The notes under the pieces: model-generated
What the model saw: the letters and a program-made list of their open reading frames with translations, nothing else
What the model was told of the DNA's origin: nothing
Databases searched by the model: none
Assembly: GCF_900108015.1 (NCBI RefSeq)
Contig: NZ_FNVP01000002.1
Coordinates: 62,001-126,000 of the forward strand
Direction of reading: 5' to 3'
Source of the DNA: Flavobacterium urumqiense
GTDB lineage: Bacteria > Bacteroidota > Bacteroidia > Flavobacteriales > Flavobacteriaceae
DNA: 64,000 bases
Shown: one piece after another, positions 24,816 to 34,350 of the stretch
Layout of the letters: each line of letters opens with the position of its first letter
Numbering within the stretch: position 1 is the stretch's first letter
Made by a program: the position numbers and the translations under genes

Positions 24816-26155
24816 ACATATCCGAAAACAAAACAAAACTACAGTCACTTGATCGATATGAAACAGTTAAAAATTTAGGAAACAGGCCGCATTATAAAAT
24901 CTTGAACAGAATTATTGCGGGAGTTTCAATAATTGGATTAATTGCTCTCTTCTTACCTTGGACACAAAACATTTCAGGAACTGGAGCGGTAACAACATTA
25001 AAACCTAGTCAAAGGCCCCAATCCATTCAAAGTGTTATTTCCGGTCGAATTGAAAAATGGTATGTTCAAGAGGGTAATTTTGTCAATAAAGGCGATACAA
25101 TTCTTTTTATATCGGAGATTAAAGAGGATTACATGGATCCTAATTTAGTCGAAAATACCAAAAAACAAATAAATGCCAAGAAACAATCTTTGCAATCTTA
25201 TGGTTCAAAAGTAAACACTCTTTCGAGTCAAATTCAAGCTATTGAAACTGAGAAAACTTTAAAACTAGAACAAGCACAAAACAAAATCAAACAATCGCTT
25301 TTGAAAATAAAAAGCGACAGTATGGATCTGGTTGCCGTTAAAACGCAATTAAAAATTGCAAACACCCAATACAACCGGTCATTACAACTCAACAAAGAAG
25401 GTTTAAAACCATTAAGCGATACCGAAGACAAGAAATTAAAACTTCAAGAAGTTGAAGCAAAAATCATTACACAAGAGAACAAATACTTAACCAGCAAAAA
25501 TGAATTTATAAATGCTAAAGTAGAAATCAACAGGATAACTGCTGAGTATTCAGAAAAAGTATCTAAAGTCAACAGTGATAAATTCACGGCTTTAAGTAAT
25601 CAATATGATACTGATGCACAAGTCAATAAATTAGAAAATCAATATGCTAATTACAGTATTCGCAACGGAATGTATTATATCAAAGCCGCACAAAATGGTT
25701 ACATCAACAGGGCGCTGCAATCCGGTATAGGGGAAACCATAAAAGAAGGCACTCCTATCGCTACAATCATGCCATCTGATTATGATATTGCTGTGGAAAC
25801 ATTTGTAAATCCAATCGATTTGCCTTTAATAAGCAAAGGAGAAAAAGTACGTGTATGGTTTGACGGATGGCCTACAATTGTTTTTTCAGGATGGCCAGAT
25901 ATGTCTTATGGCACTTTTGGGGGTAAAATCGTAGCCATCGAAAATTTCATCAGTGAAAATGGCAAATACAGAGTATTAATTGCACCTGATTCTTCCGAGG
26001 CAAATTGGCCTAAACAATTAAGCATTGGTTCCGGAGCCCAAACTATTGCATTATTAGACAATGTCCCAATATGGTTTGAAATATGGCGAACACTGAATGG
26101 TTTTCCTCCTAATTATTATAAAACTTCAACAAAAATAACAAAAGAAAAGAAATAA
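24809..26155 (+). CDS. HlyD-family periplasmic adaptor (membrane fusion protein)
   Basis: At 448 residues it has a single N-terminal transmembrane helix (about 33-50, IIAGVSIIGLIALFLPW) and a lipoyl-like half motif (ISGRIEKWYVQEGNFVNKGD, about 72-91). A long coiled-coil hairpin (about 110-285) and a C-terminal barrel ending with WFEIWRTLNGFPPNYY follow. It bridges the ABC exporter and the TolC protein across the periplasm. Its start overlaps the ABC gene and its stop shares a base with the TolC start, so the three are translationally coupled. Confidence 0.92.
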   Translation: MLNISENKTKLQSLDRYETVKNLGNRPHYKILNRIIAGVSIIGLIALFLPWTQNISGTGAVTTLKPSQRPQSIQSVISGRIEKWYVQEGNFVNKGDTILFISEIKEDYMDPNLVENTKKQINAKKQSLQSYGSKVNTLSSQIQAIETEKTLKLEQAQNKIKQSLLKIKSDSMDLVAVKTQLKIANTQYNRSLQLNKEGLKPLSDTEDKKLKLQEVEAKIITQENKYLTSKNEFINAKVEINRITAEYSEKVSKVNSDKFTALSNQYDTDAQVNKLENQYANYSIRNGMYYIKAAQNGYINRALQSGIGETIKEGTPIATIMPSDYDIAVETFVNPIDLPLISKGEKVRVWFDGWPTIVFSGWPDMSYGTFGGKIVAIENFISENGKYRVLIAPDSSEANWPKQLSIGSGAQTIALLDNVPIWFEIWRTLNGFPPNYYKTSTKITKEKK

Positions 26156-27543
26156 TGAAACAACTCCTTTTCGCTTTTTTATTATTTGGTTTTGCCGCTT
26201 TTGGGCAAGAATTTGCTACTAAAGAATTCACCTATACCGAATTTCTGGGCTATGTAAAAAAATACCATCCATTAGTTAAAAATGCCAACTTAGAAATCAA
26301 TAAAGCACAAGCCAATTTAATGATGGCACGTGGTGGATTTGACCCAAAAATCGAGGTAGATTTCAGCAAAAAACAATTCAAAGACAAGGAATATTATTCG
26401 ATTTTGAACAGTAGTTTCAAAATACCAACTTGGTATGGTATTGAGATTAAAGCGGGTTTTGACAACAGTGAAGGTGTTTATTTGAATCCCCAAAACACAC
26501 TTCCTAATCAAGGATTAACTTCGGTAGGGGTAACCGTTCCACTTGGACAAGGATTATTCATTAACCAAAGAATGGCAGATGTTCGTAAAGCAAAAATGCA
26601 AATGAAATTGAGCCAATCAGAAAGAAAATTGCAAGCAATAGCAGTTTTGTATGATGCCTCTTTAACTTATTTTAATTGGAAGAAAAACTTCAACGAAGTA
26701 AAGTTGTATGAAGACTATAATAAAAATGCGCAAACACGTTTCAAAGGAATTAGAACTTTAATAATACAAGGAGATAAGCCTGCAATTGACAGTATTGAAG
26801 CAGGAATCATTGTGAAAAACCGACTATTGAATTTAGAAGATTCCAAGCTTAAATTAGCTAAAGCCAAATTAGAAATTGCCAACTTTCTTTGGTTGGAAAA
26901 CAATATTCCGCTTGAATTAGCAGAGGAACTGATTCCCGAAACACAATTAGAATTCACGATTCAGGAAAGTTTAAAAACAAATGATTTGTTGAATACTGAT
27001 TTCTCCATCACCAATCATCCAAAAATAAATGCACTACAAAGCAAAATCGATATACTTAATGTGGAAAAAAAATTGAAAGCCAATATGCTTTTACCAAAAA
27101 TTGATGTGGGCTACTCCTATTTAGCGGAACCCAGTTACCTAGATAATTATCAATTTCAGGATTACAAAATAGGCTTGGATTTTTATTTTCCTTTATTTCT
27201 AAGAAAAGAGCGTGGAAGTTTGAAATTGGCAAAATACAAAGTACAAGAAACTGAATTTGTATTGGATTTAGAAAAAGTACAATTGACTAATAAAATCAAT
27301 GCTCAGAAACTGGAGATTGCTTCCCTTTTAATACAGAAAGACCTCATTAAAGATTTAGTTCAGGATAACATGACCATGCTCAATTCTGAAGAACGCTTAT
27401 TCTCCTTTGGAGAAAGTTCCTTGTTTTTAATCAATACACGGGAAAATAATTTAGTCAGCGCACAACTTTCTCAAATTGCTTTAGAGAACCGATTTTACAT
27501 CTCAAATTCAGAGCTTTTTAAAATTATGGCCAATCCGGATTAA
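26155..27543 (+). CDS. TolC-family outer-membrane efflux protein
   Basis: A 462-residue exported protein (signal peptide KQLLFAFLLFGFAAFG) with the duplicated helical hairpin pattern of TolC proteins (for example YVKKYHPLVKNANLEINKAQ near 32-51 and the repeat from about residue 270). It forms the outer-membrane channel of the exporter encoded just upstream; TAATG couples it to hlyD. No substrate gene is evident next to it, so whether the cluster exports a drug, a peptide or a lipid is open. Confidence 0.92.
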   Translation: MKQLLFAFLLFGFAAFGQEFATKEFTYTEFLGYVKKYHPLVKNANLEINKAQANLMMARGGFDPKIEVDFSKKQFKDKEYYSILNSSFKIPTWYGIEIKAGFDNSEGVYLNPQNTLPNQGLTSVGVTVPLGQGLFINQRMADVRKAKMQMKLSQSERKLQAIAVLYDASLTYFNWKKNFNEVKLYEDYNKNAQTRFKGIRTLIIQGDKPAIDSIEAGIIVKNRLLNLEDSKLKLAKAKLEIANFLWLENNIPLELAEELIPETQLEFTIQESLKTNDLLNTDFSITNHPKINALQSKIDILNVEKKLKANMLLPKIDVGYSYLAEPSYLDNYQFQDYKIGLDFYFPLFLRKERGSLKLAKYKVQETEFVLDLEKVQLTNKINAQKLEIASLLIQKDLIKDLVQDNMTMLNSEERLFSFGESSLFLINTRENNLVSAQLSQIALENRFYISNSELFKIMANPD

Positions 27544-27559
27544 ATAATTTATAAAATCG

Positions 27560-27567
27560 TACTTTTG
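27560..27567 (+). promoter_or_regulatory. Promoter -7 box of map
   Basis: TACTTTTG lies 20 bases before the map start codon, in the 44-base gap after the TolC gene, so map need not depend on the exporter promoter. Confidence 0.5.
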
Positions 27568-27587
27568 CAAACTGAAAATTCGAAATT

Positions 27588-28406
27588 ATGATTATAGTAA
27601 AATCACGTGAAGAAATAGAATTGATGCGCGAAAGTGCATTGATCGTATCAAAAACATTAGGAATGATTGCTTCTGAAATAAAAGAAGGAGTAACCACTTT
27701 ATATTTGGACAAATTAGCCGAAGAATTCATTCGTGACCACGGAGCTGAACCAAGTTTTCTTGGATTATATGGTTTCCCAAACTCACTTTGTATGAGTCCG
27801 AACGCACAAGTAGTCCATGGAATTCCAAATAACAAACCATTAGAGAGTGGCGACGTAATCTCAGTAGATTGTGGCGCTTATAAAAATGGATACCATGGAG
27901 ATCATGCGTATAGTTTTGAAATTGGCGAAGTTGCTCCGGAAACCAAAAAATTATTGCAAATAACCAAGGAATCTCTATATGTAGGAATTCGAGAATTGAG
28001 ATTAGGGAATCGTGTTGAAGATGTGGGAAATGCAATTCAGCGATATACCGAAGCCCATGGTTATGGCGTCGTTCGTGAATTAGTGGGACATGGCGTTGGA
28101 CAAAAAATGCATGAAGATCCAGAAATGCCTAACTATGGTAAAAAAGGAAGAGGAAAGCTTTTTGTCGAAGGAATGGTAGTGGCAATTGAACCTATGATAA
28201 ATCTAGGAACACGAAATATCAAACAACTTAAAGACGGTTGGACAATCCTTTCTGCCGATGGAAAACCAAGCGCGCACTTTGAACATGATGTTGCAATTAT
28301 CGACGGGAAGCCGGAGATTCTATCTACTTTTGGATACATTTATAAAGCGTTAGGGATTGTAAGTAATGAAGAGGATGAATTTAGAAAAACACCTTTGGTA
28401 TTGTAA
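27588..28406 (+). CDS. map: Methionine aminopeptidase type I
   Basis: A 272-residue enzyme with the full set of metal ligands of the family: D94 and D105 (VDCGAYKNGYHGDH), H168 (VGHGVGQKMHEDP), E201 (AIEPMINLG) and E232 (HFEHDVAI), plus H79 in VVHGIP. It removes the initiator methionine from nascent proteins in the cytoplasm. The protein has no N-terminal zinc-finger extension. The stop shares one base with the start of the methyltransferase gene that follows, so the two form an operon. Confidence 0.97.
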   Translation: MIIVKSREEIELMRESALIVSKTLGMIASEIKEGVTTLYLDKLAEEFIRDHGAEPSFLGLYGFPNSLCMSPNAQVVHGIPNNKPLESGDVISVDCGAYKNGYHGDHAYSFEIGEVAPETKKLLQITKESLYVGIRELRLGNRVEDVGNAIQRYTEAHGYGVVRELVGHGVGQKMHEDPEMPNYGKKGRGKLFVEGMVVAIEPMINLGTRNIKQLKDGWTILSADGKPSAHFEHDVAIIDGKPEILSTFGYIYKALGIVSNEEDEFRKTPLVL

Positions 28407-29239
28407 TGAAAAAACTTTTTAAATTAATACTCAATACCATCCCCCGTCCATTATTGATACGATTAAGTTATGTAGCGCGTCCCGTTCTTGCCTTTGCATT
28501 AAAAGGGAATACATTCACTGATCCTATTGACGGGAAAAGTTTCAAAATGTTTCTTCCTTACGGTTACGGAACACAAAGAAACAACGTGCTTTCGCCAAGT
28601 ACACTTTCATTAGAGAGACACCGTTTATTATGGTTGTATTTAAATGAGGAAACTGATTTTTTTCAATCTCAACTCGCTTCAGATTCTACCGTTAGTAATC
28701 CTAAAAAAATAAAATTAAGAGATGCTGAGACAAATTCAGCATTAAAAGTATTGCATTTTGCACCGGAACAAGCGTTTTATAAATTGTTTCGAAATCAAAA
28801 AAATCTGGATTACACCACAACCGATTTATTTTCGCCCTTGGCCGATGTGAAAGCAGATATTTGCGATTTGCCTTTCGAGGACAATCAATATGATGTGATA
28901 CTTTGCAATCACGTTTTGGAGCATATTCCGGATGATACTAAGGCAATGCAGGAGTTATATCGGGTTTTGAAACCTGGCGGAATGGCGATTTTACAAATTC
29001 CACAGGATTTGTCCAGAACCACTACTTTTGCTGATGATACCATTACAGATCAGAAGGAACGCGCTAAAATCTTTGGACAATACGATCACGTTCGTATTTA
29101 TGGGCGAGATTATTTTGATAAATTAAGAAGCATCGGCTTTAAAGTAATAGAAGAAGATTACACCAATAAAATAGCACTTGAATTAGTAGAAAAATATTGT
29201 TTGGCCAAAGGGGAAATTATTCCAGTATGTTTTAAATAA
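28406..29239 (+). CDS. Class I SAM-dependent methyltransferase
   Basis: A 277-residue protein whose C-terminal two-thirds is a Rossmann methyltransferase. ICDLPFEDNQYDVILCNHVL with LEHIPDD is the post-motif typical of Methyltransf_11 proteins, and LKPGGMAILQIPQ is motif III. The N-terminal third (PRPLLIRLSYVARPVLAFAL) looks like a specific accessory segment. The substrate is unknown. It is translationally coupled to map and ends at a strong bidirectional terminator. Confidence 0.85.
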   Translation: MKKLFKLILNTIPRPLLIRLSYVARPVLAFALKGNTFTDPIDGKSFKMFLPYGYGTQRNNVLSPSTLSLERHRLLWLYLNEETDFFQSQLASDSTVSNPKKIKLRDAETNSALKVLHFAPEQAFYKLFRNQKNLDYTTTDLFSPLADVKADICDLPFEDNQYDVILCNHVLEHIPDDTKAMQELYRVLKPGGMAILQIPQDLSRTTTFADDTITDQKERAKIFGQYDHVRIYGRDYFDKLRSIGFKVIEEDYTNKIALELVEKYCLAKGEIIPVCFK

Positions 29240-29260
29240 ACAAGTACAGCCAATAAATAA

Positions 29261-29290
29261 AAAGCCCGCTAAAAATATTTAGCGGGCTTT
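29261..29290. terminator. Bidirectional terminator between convergent genes
   Basis: A perfect 13-base stem, AAAGCCCGCTAAA / TTTAGCGGGCTTT, with a 4-base loop lies between the methyltransferase stop and the M16 peptidase stop, which run toward each other. Confidence 0.85.
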
Positions 29291-29313
29291 CTAGTATTAA
29301 ATAATAAAGGTCA

Positions 29314-32124
29314 TTAGCTTTTCTCCGGCATTAACATTCCAACCACTTTATCTTTTGTCAGATATTTTTTGGCAACATTCTGAATGTCTTTTGCAGTTAT
29401 TTCACTGATTTTTGCTTCCGTTTGAAGAATCTCACTTGGATTTGTTCCATTTACAAATGATTTCGTAAAATTGCTCAACCAGTATCTATTATCTTTAATA
29501 TTCTTTTTGTAGTCAAGCAATTCCGCTTCCTTAAATTTAACAACATCTTTTGCTTCAGGTCCGTTGTCAATTATTTTTTGCAATTCTTTTAATGCCGAAG
29601 CCGTTAATTTCTCCGTATTTTCTGGACCACATGGAAACCCTATACTAAAATTATAAGAACCATTTGGCACTTTATTCATACTTCCTCTTGCGTTGATTCC
29701 GTAAACTCCGCTTTCATTTTCTCTTAATTCTTCAATTAATTTTATAGTCAAAACTTCTCCTAAAGCTTCCATAGCTGCAGCTTCTTTTTCAGAATAAATA
29801 GCATCACCATAATACATGATAGTTACAGAACTTTTCGGATCAGTCCCTTTATTTACCACTTTTTTCAAATCACCTTTTAGCATTCTGTACCCTAAATCAG
29901 TGGCTTTTTCTTTTTTATCTGTAGAAGGCAAAGAAGCTAAATATTTAGTAGCATATGCTTCCATTGTTTTGTCATCTACATTTCCAACGAAATAAAATTC
30001 AAAATCTCCTGAATTGGCAAAACGCTCTTTATATTTATTGTACGCTAATGTATAATCCGTTTCTCCCCAAGTTTTTTCATTTGGAATCAAGCCATTAAAT
30101 CTTGGATTTTCCTTGTTTAAATAACTTAAAAACTCCTGTTGAAAAAAGAATCCGGGTTGTGATGCCATATTTTTAAAAAAAGCAGATTGTTTTTGCTTGT
30201 ATCCCTCAAAAGCAGTTACGTCTAAATTTAAATCTGTAAAATAAGCATGCGTCATTTGGAACAAATACTCTAAATCCTTAGGAGTAGTTTTCCCTCTCAA
30301 ACCTTCAGTTGTATTTCCGATATAAGGATTTACACTGGCGATTTTACCTGTCATGAATTTATTGATGTCATTTAATTTTAAACCTGAGAAACCAGCTTCC
30401 GTAAGGGCTCCATTGGCAAACTGAACTTTTTTCATCACATCGTTAGAATACAAATTGCTTCCACCAAAACTTACTGCTTCAAAAAGAATCTCATCATTTT
30501 TAAAATCGGTGTTTTTATAAGTAACTTTAGCTCCATTAGAAAGAAACAACGTTTTTGTACCCATAATATCATTACTTTCTCTTTTAATGATAGTTCCTGA
30601 AACAATGTCTGCTCTCAAAAGGCCTTTTGCCACAGCTACATCTTCATAAGGTTTAATTTGGTCAACATTCACTTTTAATGCATTCAAAACGTCTTGCTCT
30701 GAAGGTTTTTTAAGACCTGCTTTTTCCGGTCCCGTTAGAATAATAACTCGATTATCATCTTTTATATATTCTTTTATAAAATTATTTACATCTTTCAACT
30801 CAATTGTAGGCAAAATTTGTTTCATTGTACCAAATGTCCATTCAATTCCTGGAGTTGGTTCTTTTTCTAAGAAATTAGCTTGGTATTCACCAACAAAACT
30901 TTCAGAATTAGTTTTATTTCTATCATTATATGATTTTTCGATAGTTGCTAAAAATTCTGCTTTTGATCGATCTAATTCTCCTTGCGTAAAACCAAATTTC
31001 TTAGCTCTTTCATTCTCAGTAACCAAAACCTTCAAAGCATCTAATTGCTTATCTTCTTGGGACATTGCTACTGACTGATACGCTTTTTTGTTTCTGGCAA
31101 AAGTTTTACCGTGATAGGAATATCCATAGGTAAACGGCGGTGTGGCTGAATTAGACAACTCGCCCAACCTTGAATTCAACATGGTGGTAAATAGCCCTTC
31201 AACTACATAATCTTTAAAATCCTTAATAGTTACAACGGGTTTTGGCATACCATAATCCTTATATACCAATTGAACTTGCGCGCTTGTTGCCTCTTTATCA
31301 CTTTCAATTGCTACGAAAGTTTCTTTGTGATTTGGCACCTCAAAAGTTTTTCTTGGTTTTTCATTTTTAGGATTCTGATAGTTTGCGAAGTGAGCAATAA
31401 CTTTTTTCTCCATTTCGGCTACATCAATGTCTCCAACAACAATTACGCTCATTAAATCTGGGCGGTACCAATCTTTATAGAAACTTACAATTTTGTCGTA
31501 TTTAAAATTTTGTAAAATTTCTTTTTTACCAATTGGCAGACGATCCGCATAATGTGATTTGTACATCATTTTTGGCAAATAACGACCCATCATTCTTTTT
31601 TGAGCGCCAAGGCCCAACCGGTATTCTTCAAGCACAACACCTCTTTCTTTATCAATTTCCTCTGGAGTCAGGTTTGCATTAAAGGCCCAATCTTCAATGA
31701 TATTAAAACCATTCTCTAATTTTTCTGGGCTATCTGAAGGTATTGGAAGAAAATAAACTGTTTCGTCGAAACTCGTGTAAGCATTTAAATGTTGCCCAAA
31801 TTTCACACCAATACTTTGTAGATAATCAACCAATTTGTTTTTTGGAAAACGCTTCGTTCCATTAAAACTCATGTGCTCCATGAAGTGAGCCAGCCCTTGT
31901 TGATCGTCATTCTCAAGGATAGAACCTGCGTTGATAACAAGTCTTAAATCGACTTTGTTCTCTGGTTTGGCATTTTTCTTGATGTAATAAGTAAGACCAT
32001 TTTTAAGTTTTCCTGTTTTTACACTGGAATCAAAAGGAATTGCTTTTGAATAATCAATTTCCTGTGCGAAAATCGCAGCTGGAAATAGTAATAGCCCCAA
32101 AGCTAATTTACTAAGTTGTTTCAT
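29314..32124 (-). CDS. M16-family zinc metallopeptidase, double-domain, exported
   Basis: About 936 residues counted from the ATG at 32124. A longer frame opens at 32148, but a promoter box (TAGTTTTG, 32153-32146) overlaps that codon. From 32124 the product has a signal peptide (KQLSKLALGLLLFPAAIFAQ). The inverted zinc motif is HFMEH with the third ligand in VVLEEYRLG. The sequence has two M16-like halves as in pitrilysin-type proteins; the second half lacks HXXEH. It probably degrades peptides in the periplasm. It is convergent with the methyltransferase gene and divergent from the T9SS plug gene. Confidence 0.93.
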   Translation of the reverse strand: MKQLSKLALGLLLFPAAIFAQEIDYSKAIPFDSSVKTGKLKNGLTYYIKKNAKPENKVDLRLVINAGSILENDDQQGLAHFMEHMSFNGTKRFPKNKLVDYLQSIGVKFGQHLNAYTSFDETVYFLPIPSDSPEKLENGFNIIEDWAFNANLTPEEIDKERGVVLEEYRLGLGAQKRMMGRYLPKMMYKSHYADRLPIGKKEILQNFKYDKIVSFYKDWYRPDLMSVIVVGDIDVAEMEKKVIAHFANYQNPKNEKPRKTFEVPNHKETFVAIESDKEATSAQVQLVYKDYGMPKPVVTIKDFKDYVVEGLFTTMLNSRLGELSNSATPPFTYGYSYHGKTFARNKKAYQSVAMSQEDKQLDALKVLVTENERAKKFGFTQGELDRSKAEFLATIEKSYNDRNKTNSESFVGEYQANFLEKEPTPGIEWTFGTMKQILPTIELKDVNNFIKEYIKDDNRVIILTGPEKAGLKKPSEQDVLNALKVNVDQIKPYEDVAVAKGLLRADIVSGTIIKRESNDIMGTKTLFLSNGAKVTYKNTDFKNDEILFEAVSFGGSNLYSNDVMKKVQFANGALTEAGFSGLKLNDINKFMTGKIASVNPYIGNTTEGLRGKTTPKDLEYLFQMTHAYFTDLNLDVTAFEGYKQKQSAFFKNMASQPGFFFQQEFLSYLNKENPRFNGLIPNEKTWGETDYTLAYNKYKERFANSGDFEFYFVGNVDDKTMEAYATKYLASLPSTDKKEKATDLGYRMLKGDLKKVVNKGTDPKSSVTIMYYGDAIYSEKEAAAMEALGEVLTIKLIEELRENESGVYGINARGSMNKVPNGSYNFSIGFPCGPENTEKLTASALKELQKIIDNGPEAKDVVKFKEAELLDYKKNIKDNRYWLSNFTKSFVNGTNPSEILQTEAKISEITAKDIQNVAKKYLTKDKVVGMLMPEKS

Positions 32125-32145
32125 ACTGTTTGGTTTATTTTTAGT

Positions 32146-32153
32146 CAAAACTA
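32146..32153 (-). promoter_or_regulatory. Promoter -7 box of the M16 peptidase gene
   Basis: TAGTTTTG on the minus strand, 21 bases before the ATG at 32124. Its position decides the start, because the upstream in-frame ATG falls inside it. Confidence 0.55.
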
Positions 32154-32298
32154 AAAAATAAAATTTTAATTTTCATCAATTATTATGAAAAATTTAACGG
32201 AAATTACGCACAAATTAATTTTGCGTTTTTATCCCACCAACACCCTAATTAAAATGAATTCGAATTACTATATTTACAAGGCACAAGCAACAAAAAAG

Positions 32299-33558
32299 AT
32301 GATAAAAACCTTTTTCAAAATATTTTCGCTATTCCTACTTTTTTTCTCTTGTTACACTTTTGCGCAAGCAGAAAATGAAGTAGTTCCACCGTATAATATA
32401 AAGACCATTTCTTTTTCGCAAAGCAACCAAAATGTAATTCCGATAGTAAAATTAGGAGAGGGATTTCAACTGCAATTTGATGATTTGTTTGGCAACGAGG
32501 CAAACTATTATTACGAAATAACGCATTGTGACTACAATTGGACACCTTCGGAAATACCTAAAAGCGAGTATTTAAAAGGTTTTGATAACCAAAGAATCAT
32601 AGATTACACTAATTCTTTCAACACCTTGCAAATCTATTCGCACTATAGATTATCGATCCCAAATCAATTTACACAATTACTACTTAGCGGAAATTACATT
32701 CTCAAAATTTTAAATGAAGGTAAAGAAGTTATTTTTTCCCGAAAATTCATTCTCTATGAAGATTTAGCTACCGTGCCTATTCAAGTAAAAAGAGCGCGAA
32801 CCGTCAGTAATTTAGATTTTAAACACAACTTAGAATTTACTGTAAAATCCAATACCATTACATTTCAAAATCCATTAAAAAATGTAAAAATCATGTTGCT
32901 TCAAAATGGACAGTTCAACAATGCTATTAAAAACATTGCCCCTCAATATACCATCGGGAATGATTTAGTCTATAAATATGATACTCAAACCCAATTTTGG
33001 GCTGGAAATGAGTTTTTATATTTTGAAAATAAAGATATTCGGGCAGCAAATAATAATGTTGCCAGAGTAAATGCAGATAATGAAATCTACGGTTCCTATT
33101 TATATACCAATAATGCCCGAACTAATTTCCCCTATTCTGTTACCGAAGATATCAATGGGAATTTTGTGGTTAAAAACATTAATGCTGAAAAGAACGAAAT
33201 CGAAGCCGATTATGTCTGGGTATATTTTAGTCTTTCGGCTGCGGCTTTCAGAATTAATAAAGACATTTACATCACCGGAATGTTCAATAATTACAATCTG
33301 ATCCCAGAGTATAAAATGGATTATAATCCTAAAAAAGGAATCTATGAAAAAGCCCTTTTGATTAAACAAGGATTTACAAATTTTCAATATACCGTTGCAG
33401 ACAGTAAAGGAATTATTGACCATGAAAATGCGATTGACGGAAATTTCTATCAAACAGAAAATGAATATTCGGTAATCGTTTATTACCGAGAAAACAAGGA
33501 TCGGTATGATCGAGTAATCGGGAAAGGAATTGCCAACTCATTAAATATCATCAACTAA
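32299..33558 (+). CDS. Type IX secretion system plug protein (DUF5103)
   Basis: The product is about 419 residues from the ATG at 32299, which is followed by a signal peptide (IKTFFKIFSLFLLFFSCYTFA). A longer frame opens at 32185 but adds a non-signal-like stretch upstream of a TATATTTA promoter-like box (32269-32276). The N-terminal part (YYYEITHCDYNWTPSEIPKS, GFDNQRI) and the later YVWVYFSLSAA are conserved DUF5103 elements. I recall this family as the plug that closes the lateral opening of the SprA outer-membrane translocon in the type IX secretion system. It fits with the T9SS cargo-type protein at 60 kb. Confidence 0.85.
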   Translation: MIKTFFKIFSLFLLFFSCYTFAQAENEVVPPYNIKTISFSQSNQNVIPIVKLGEGFQLQFDDLFGNEANYYYEITHCDYNWTPSEIPKSEYLKGFDNQRIIDYTNSFNTLQIYSHYRLSIPNQFTQLLLSGNYILKILNEGKEVIFSRKFILYEDLATVPIQVKRARTVSNLDFKHNLEFTVKSNTITFQNPLKNVKIMLLQNGQFNNAIKNIAPQYTIGNDLVYKYDTQTQFWAGNEFLYFENKDIRAANNNVARVNADNEIYGSYLYTNNARTNFPYSVTEDINGNFVVKNINAEKNEIEADYVWVYFSLSAAAFRINKDIYITGMFNNYNLIPEYKMDYNPKKGIYEKALLIKQGFTNFQYTVADSKGIIDHENAIDGNFYQTENEYSVIVYYRENKDRYDRVIGKGIANSLNIIN

Positions 33559-33599
33559 AAAAACTTTTCTAAAAACAGGGAAACGAAATCAATTTTTCG

Positions 33600-33607
33600 T
33601 AAATTTG
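33600..33607 (+). promoter_or_regulatory. Promoter -7 box of apaG
   Basis: TAAATTTG lies 32 bases before the apaG ATG and matches TAnnTTTG. Confidence 0.5.
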
Positions 33608-33639
33608 TCAGTATTAAGCACCTAAATCATTTATTTATT

Positions 33640-34026
33640 ATGGTTTCTCAAATAACAAGAGGCATAAAAATATCGGTATTGACCAGTTTTGAAGGAACCT
33701 ACTTCAAAAACTATAAGATTCACTTTGCTTTCAGTTATGAAATTACAATCGAAAATCACAGTAAAGATTCTGTCCAGTTAATTTCTCGTCATTGGGAAAT
33801 TTTCGACTCTCTAAATGACATAGAAATTGTAGATGGCGAAGGAATTATTGGTAAAAAACCAGTTCTTAAACCAGGTGAATTGCATACATACAGCTCTGGA
33901 TGCTTATTGTCGTCTCCTTATGGCGCAATGAAGGGTTATTTCAACATGATCAATTTTACCTCCACAAAAAATTTCAAAGTGATAGTGCCTACTTTCAGAT
34001 TATGCGCTCCTTTTGCCTTGAATTAG
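33640..34026 (+). CDS. apaG: ApaG-domain protein
   Basis: A 128-residue single-domain immunoglobulin-like protein matching ApaG: Y-EITIENHS near 31-38, QLISRHWEIFDS at 46-57, VDGEGIIGKKPVLKPGE at 62-78 and YSSGCLLSSPYGAMKGYF at 81-98. ApaG proteins are linked genetically to cobalt/magnesium and Ap4A metabolism, but no activity is established. It stands alone; the 324 bases downstream contain only a promoter box for pruA. Confidence 0.9.
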   Translation: MVSQITRGIKISVLTSFEGTYFKNYKIHFAFSYEITIENHSKDSVQLISRHWEIFDSLNDIEIVDGEGIIGKKPVLKPGELHTYSSGCLLSSPYGAMKGYFNMINFTSTKNFKVIVPTFRLCAPFALN

Positions 34027-34350
34027 AATTCATTTTTATTTTTTTAGTAACTCATCCAGCACCCGTGCCTGAAAGTACGAATAGGTGAAGCAATTCATTT
34101 TAAGTTTTCGTCGCCTCACTTATTTTTTTTAAGTAAAATAAGGAGCTTCTAAAGTCGCTGATACTTCACAATAAGAAATATAACGAGACCACAAAAAGCT
34201 TTCCATTTCTATCTTGGCTAAAACACTCCATCTTAAAGCCTCACTTTTAGTTTACGCCAAAAAATGTCTATTTTTCAAACAATCCTTCGTACTTTTGTGT
34301 ATTATTTAAAAACACATTACAAGGATTTCTAATTTTATAATTTTACAAAT
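34027..34350. other. Intergenic region without a gene
   Basis: I find no ORF with coding character on either strand here. The only signal is a TACTTTTG promoter box at 34290-34297 that serves pruA. A minus-strand frame near 34235-34165 reads a few plausible residues but breaks at once. Confidence 0.6.
34290..34297 (+). promoter_or_regulatory. Promoter -7 box of pruA
   Basis: TACTTTTG lies 53 bases before the ATG and matches TAnnTTTG. Confidence 0.5.

Noticed and set aside
33100..33453. Minus-strand 117-residue ORF inside the T9SS plug gene
   Set aside because: Shadow of the confident DUF5103 frame; no promoter and no homology features.
34027..34350. Possible pseudogene on the minus strand
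   Set aside because: A few plausible residues can be read, but stops follow quickly and no family is recognised.
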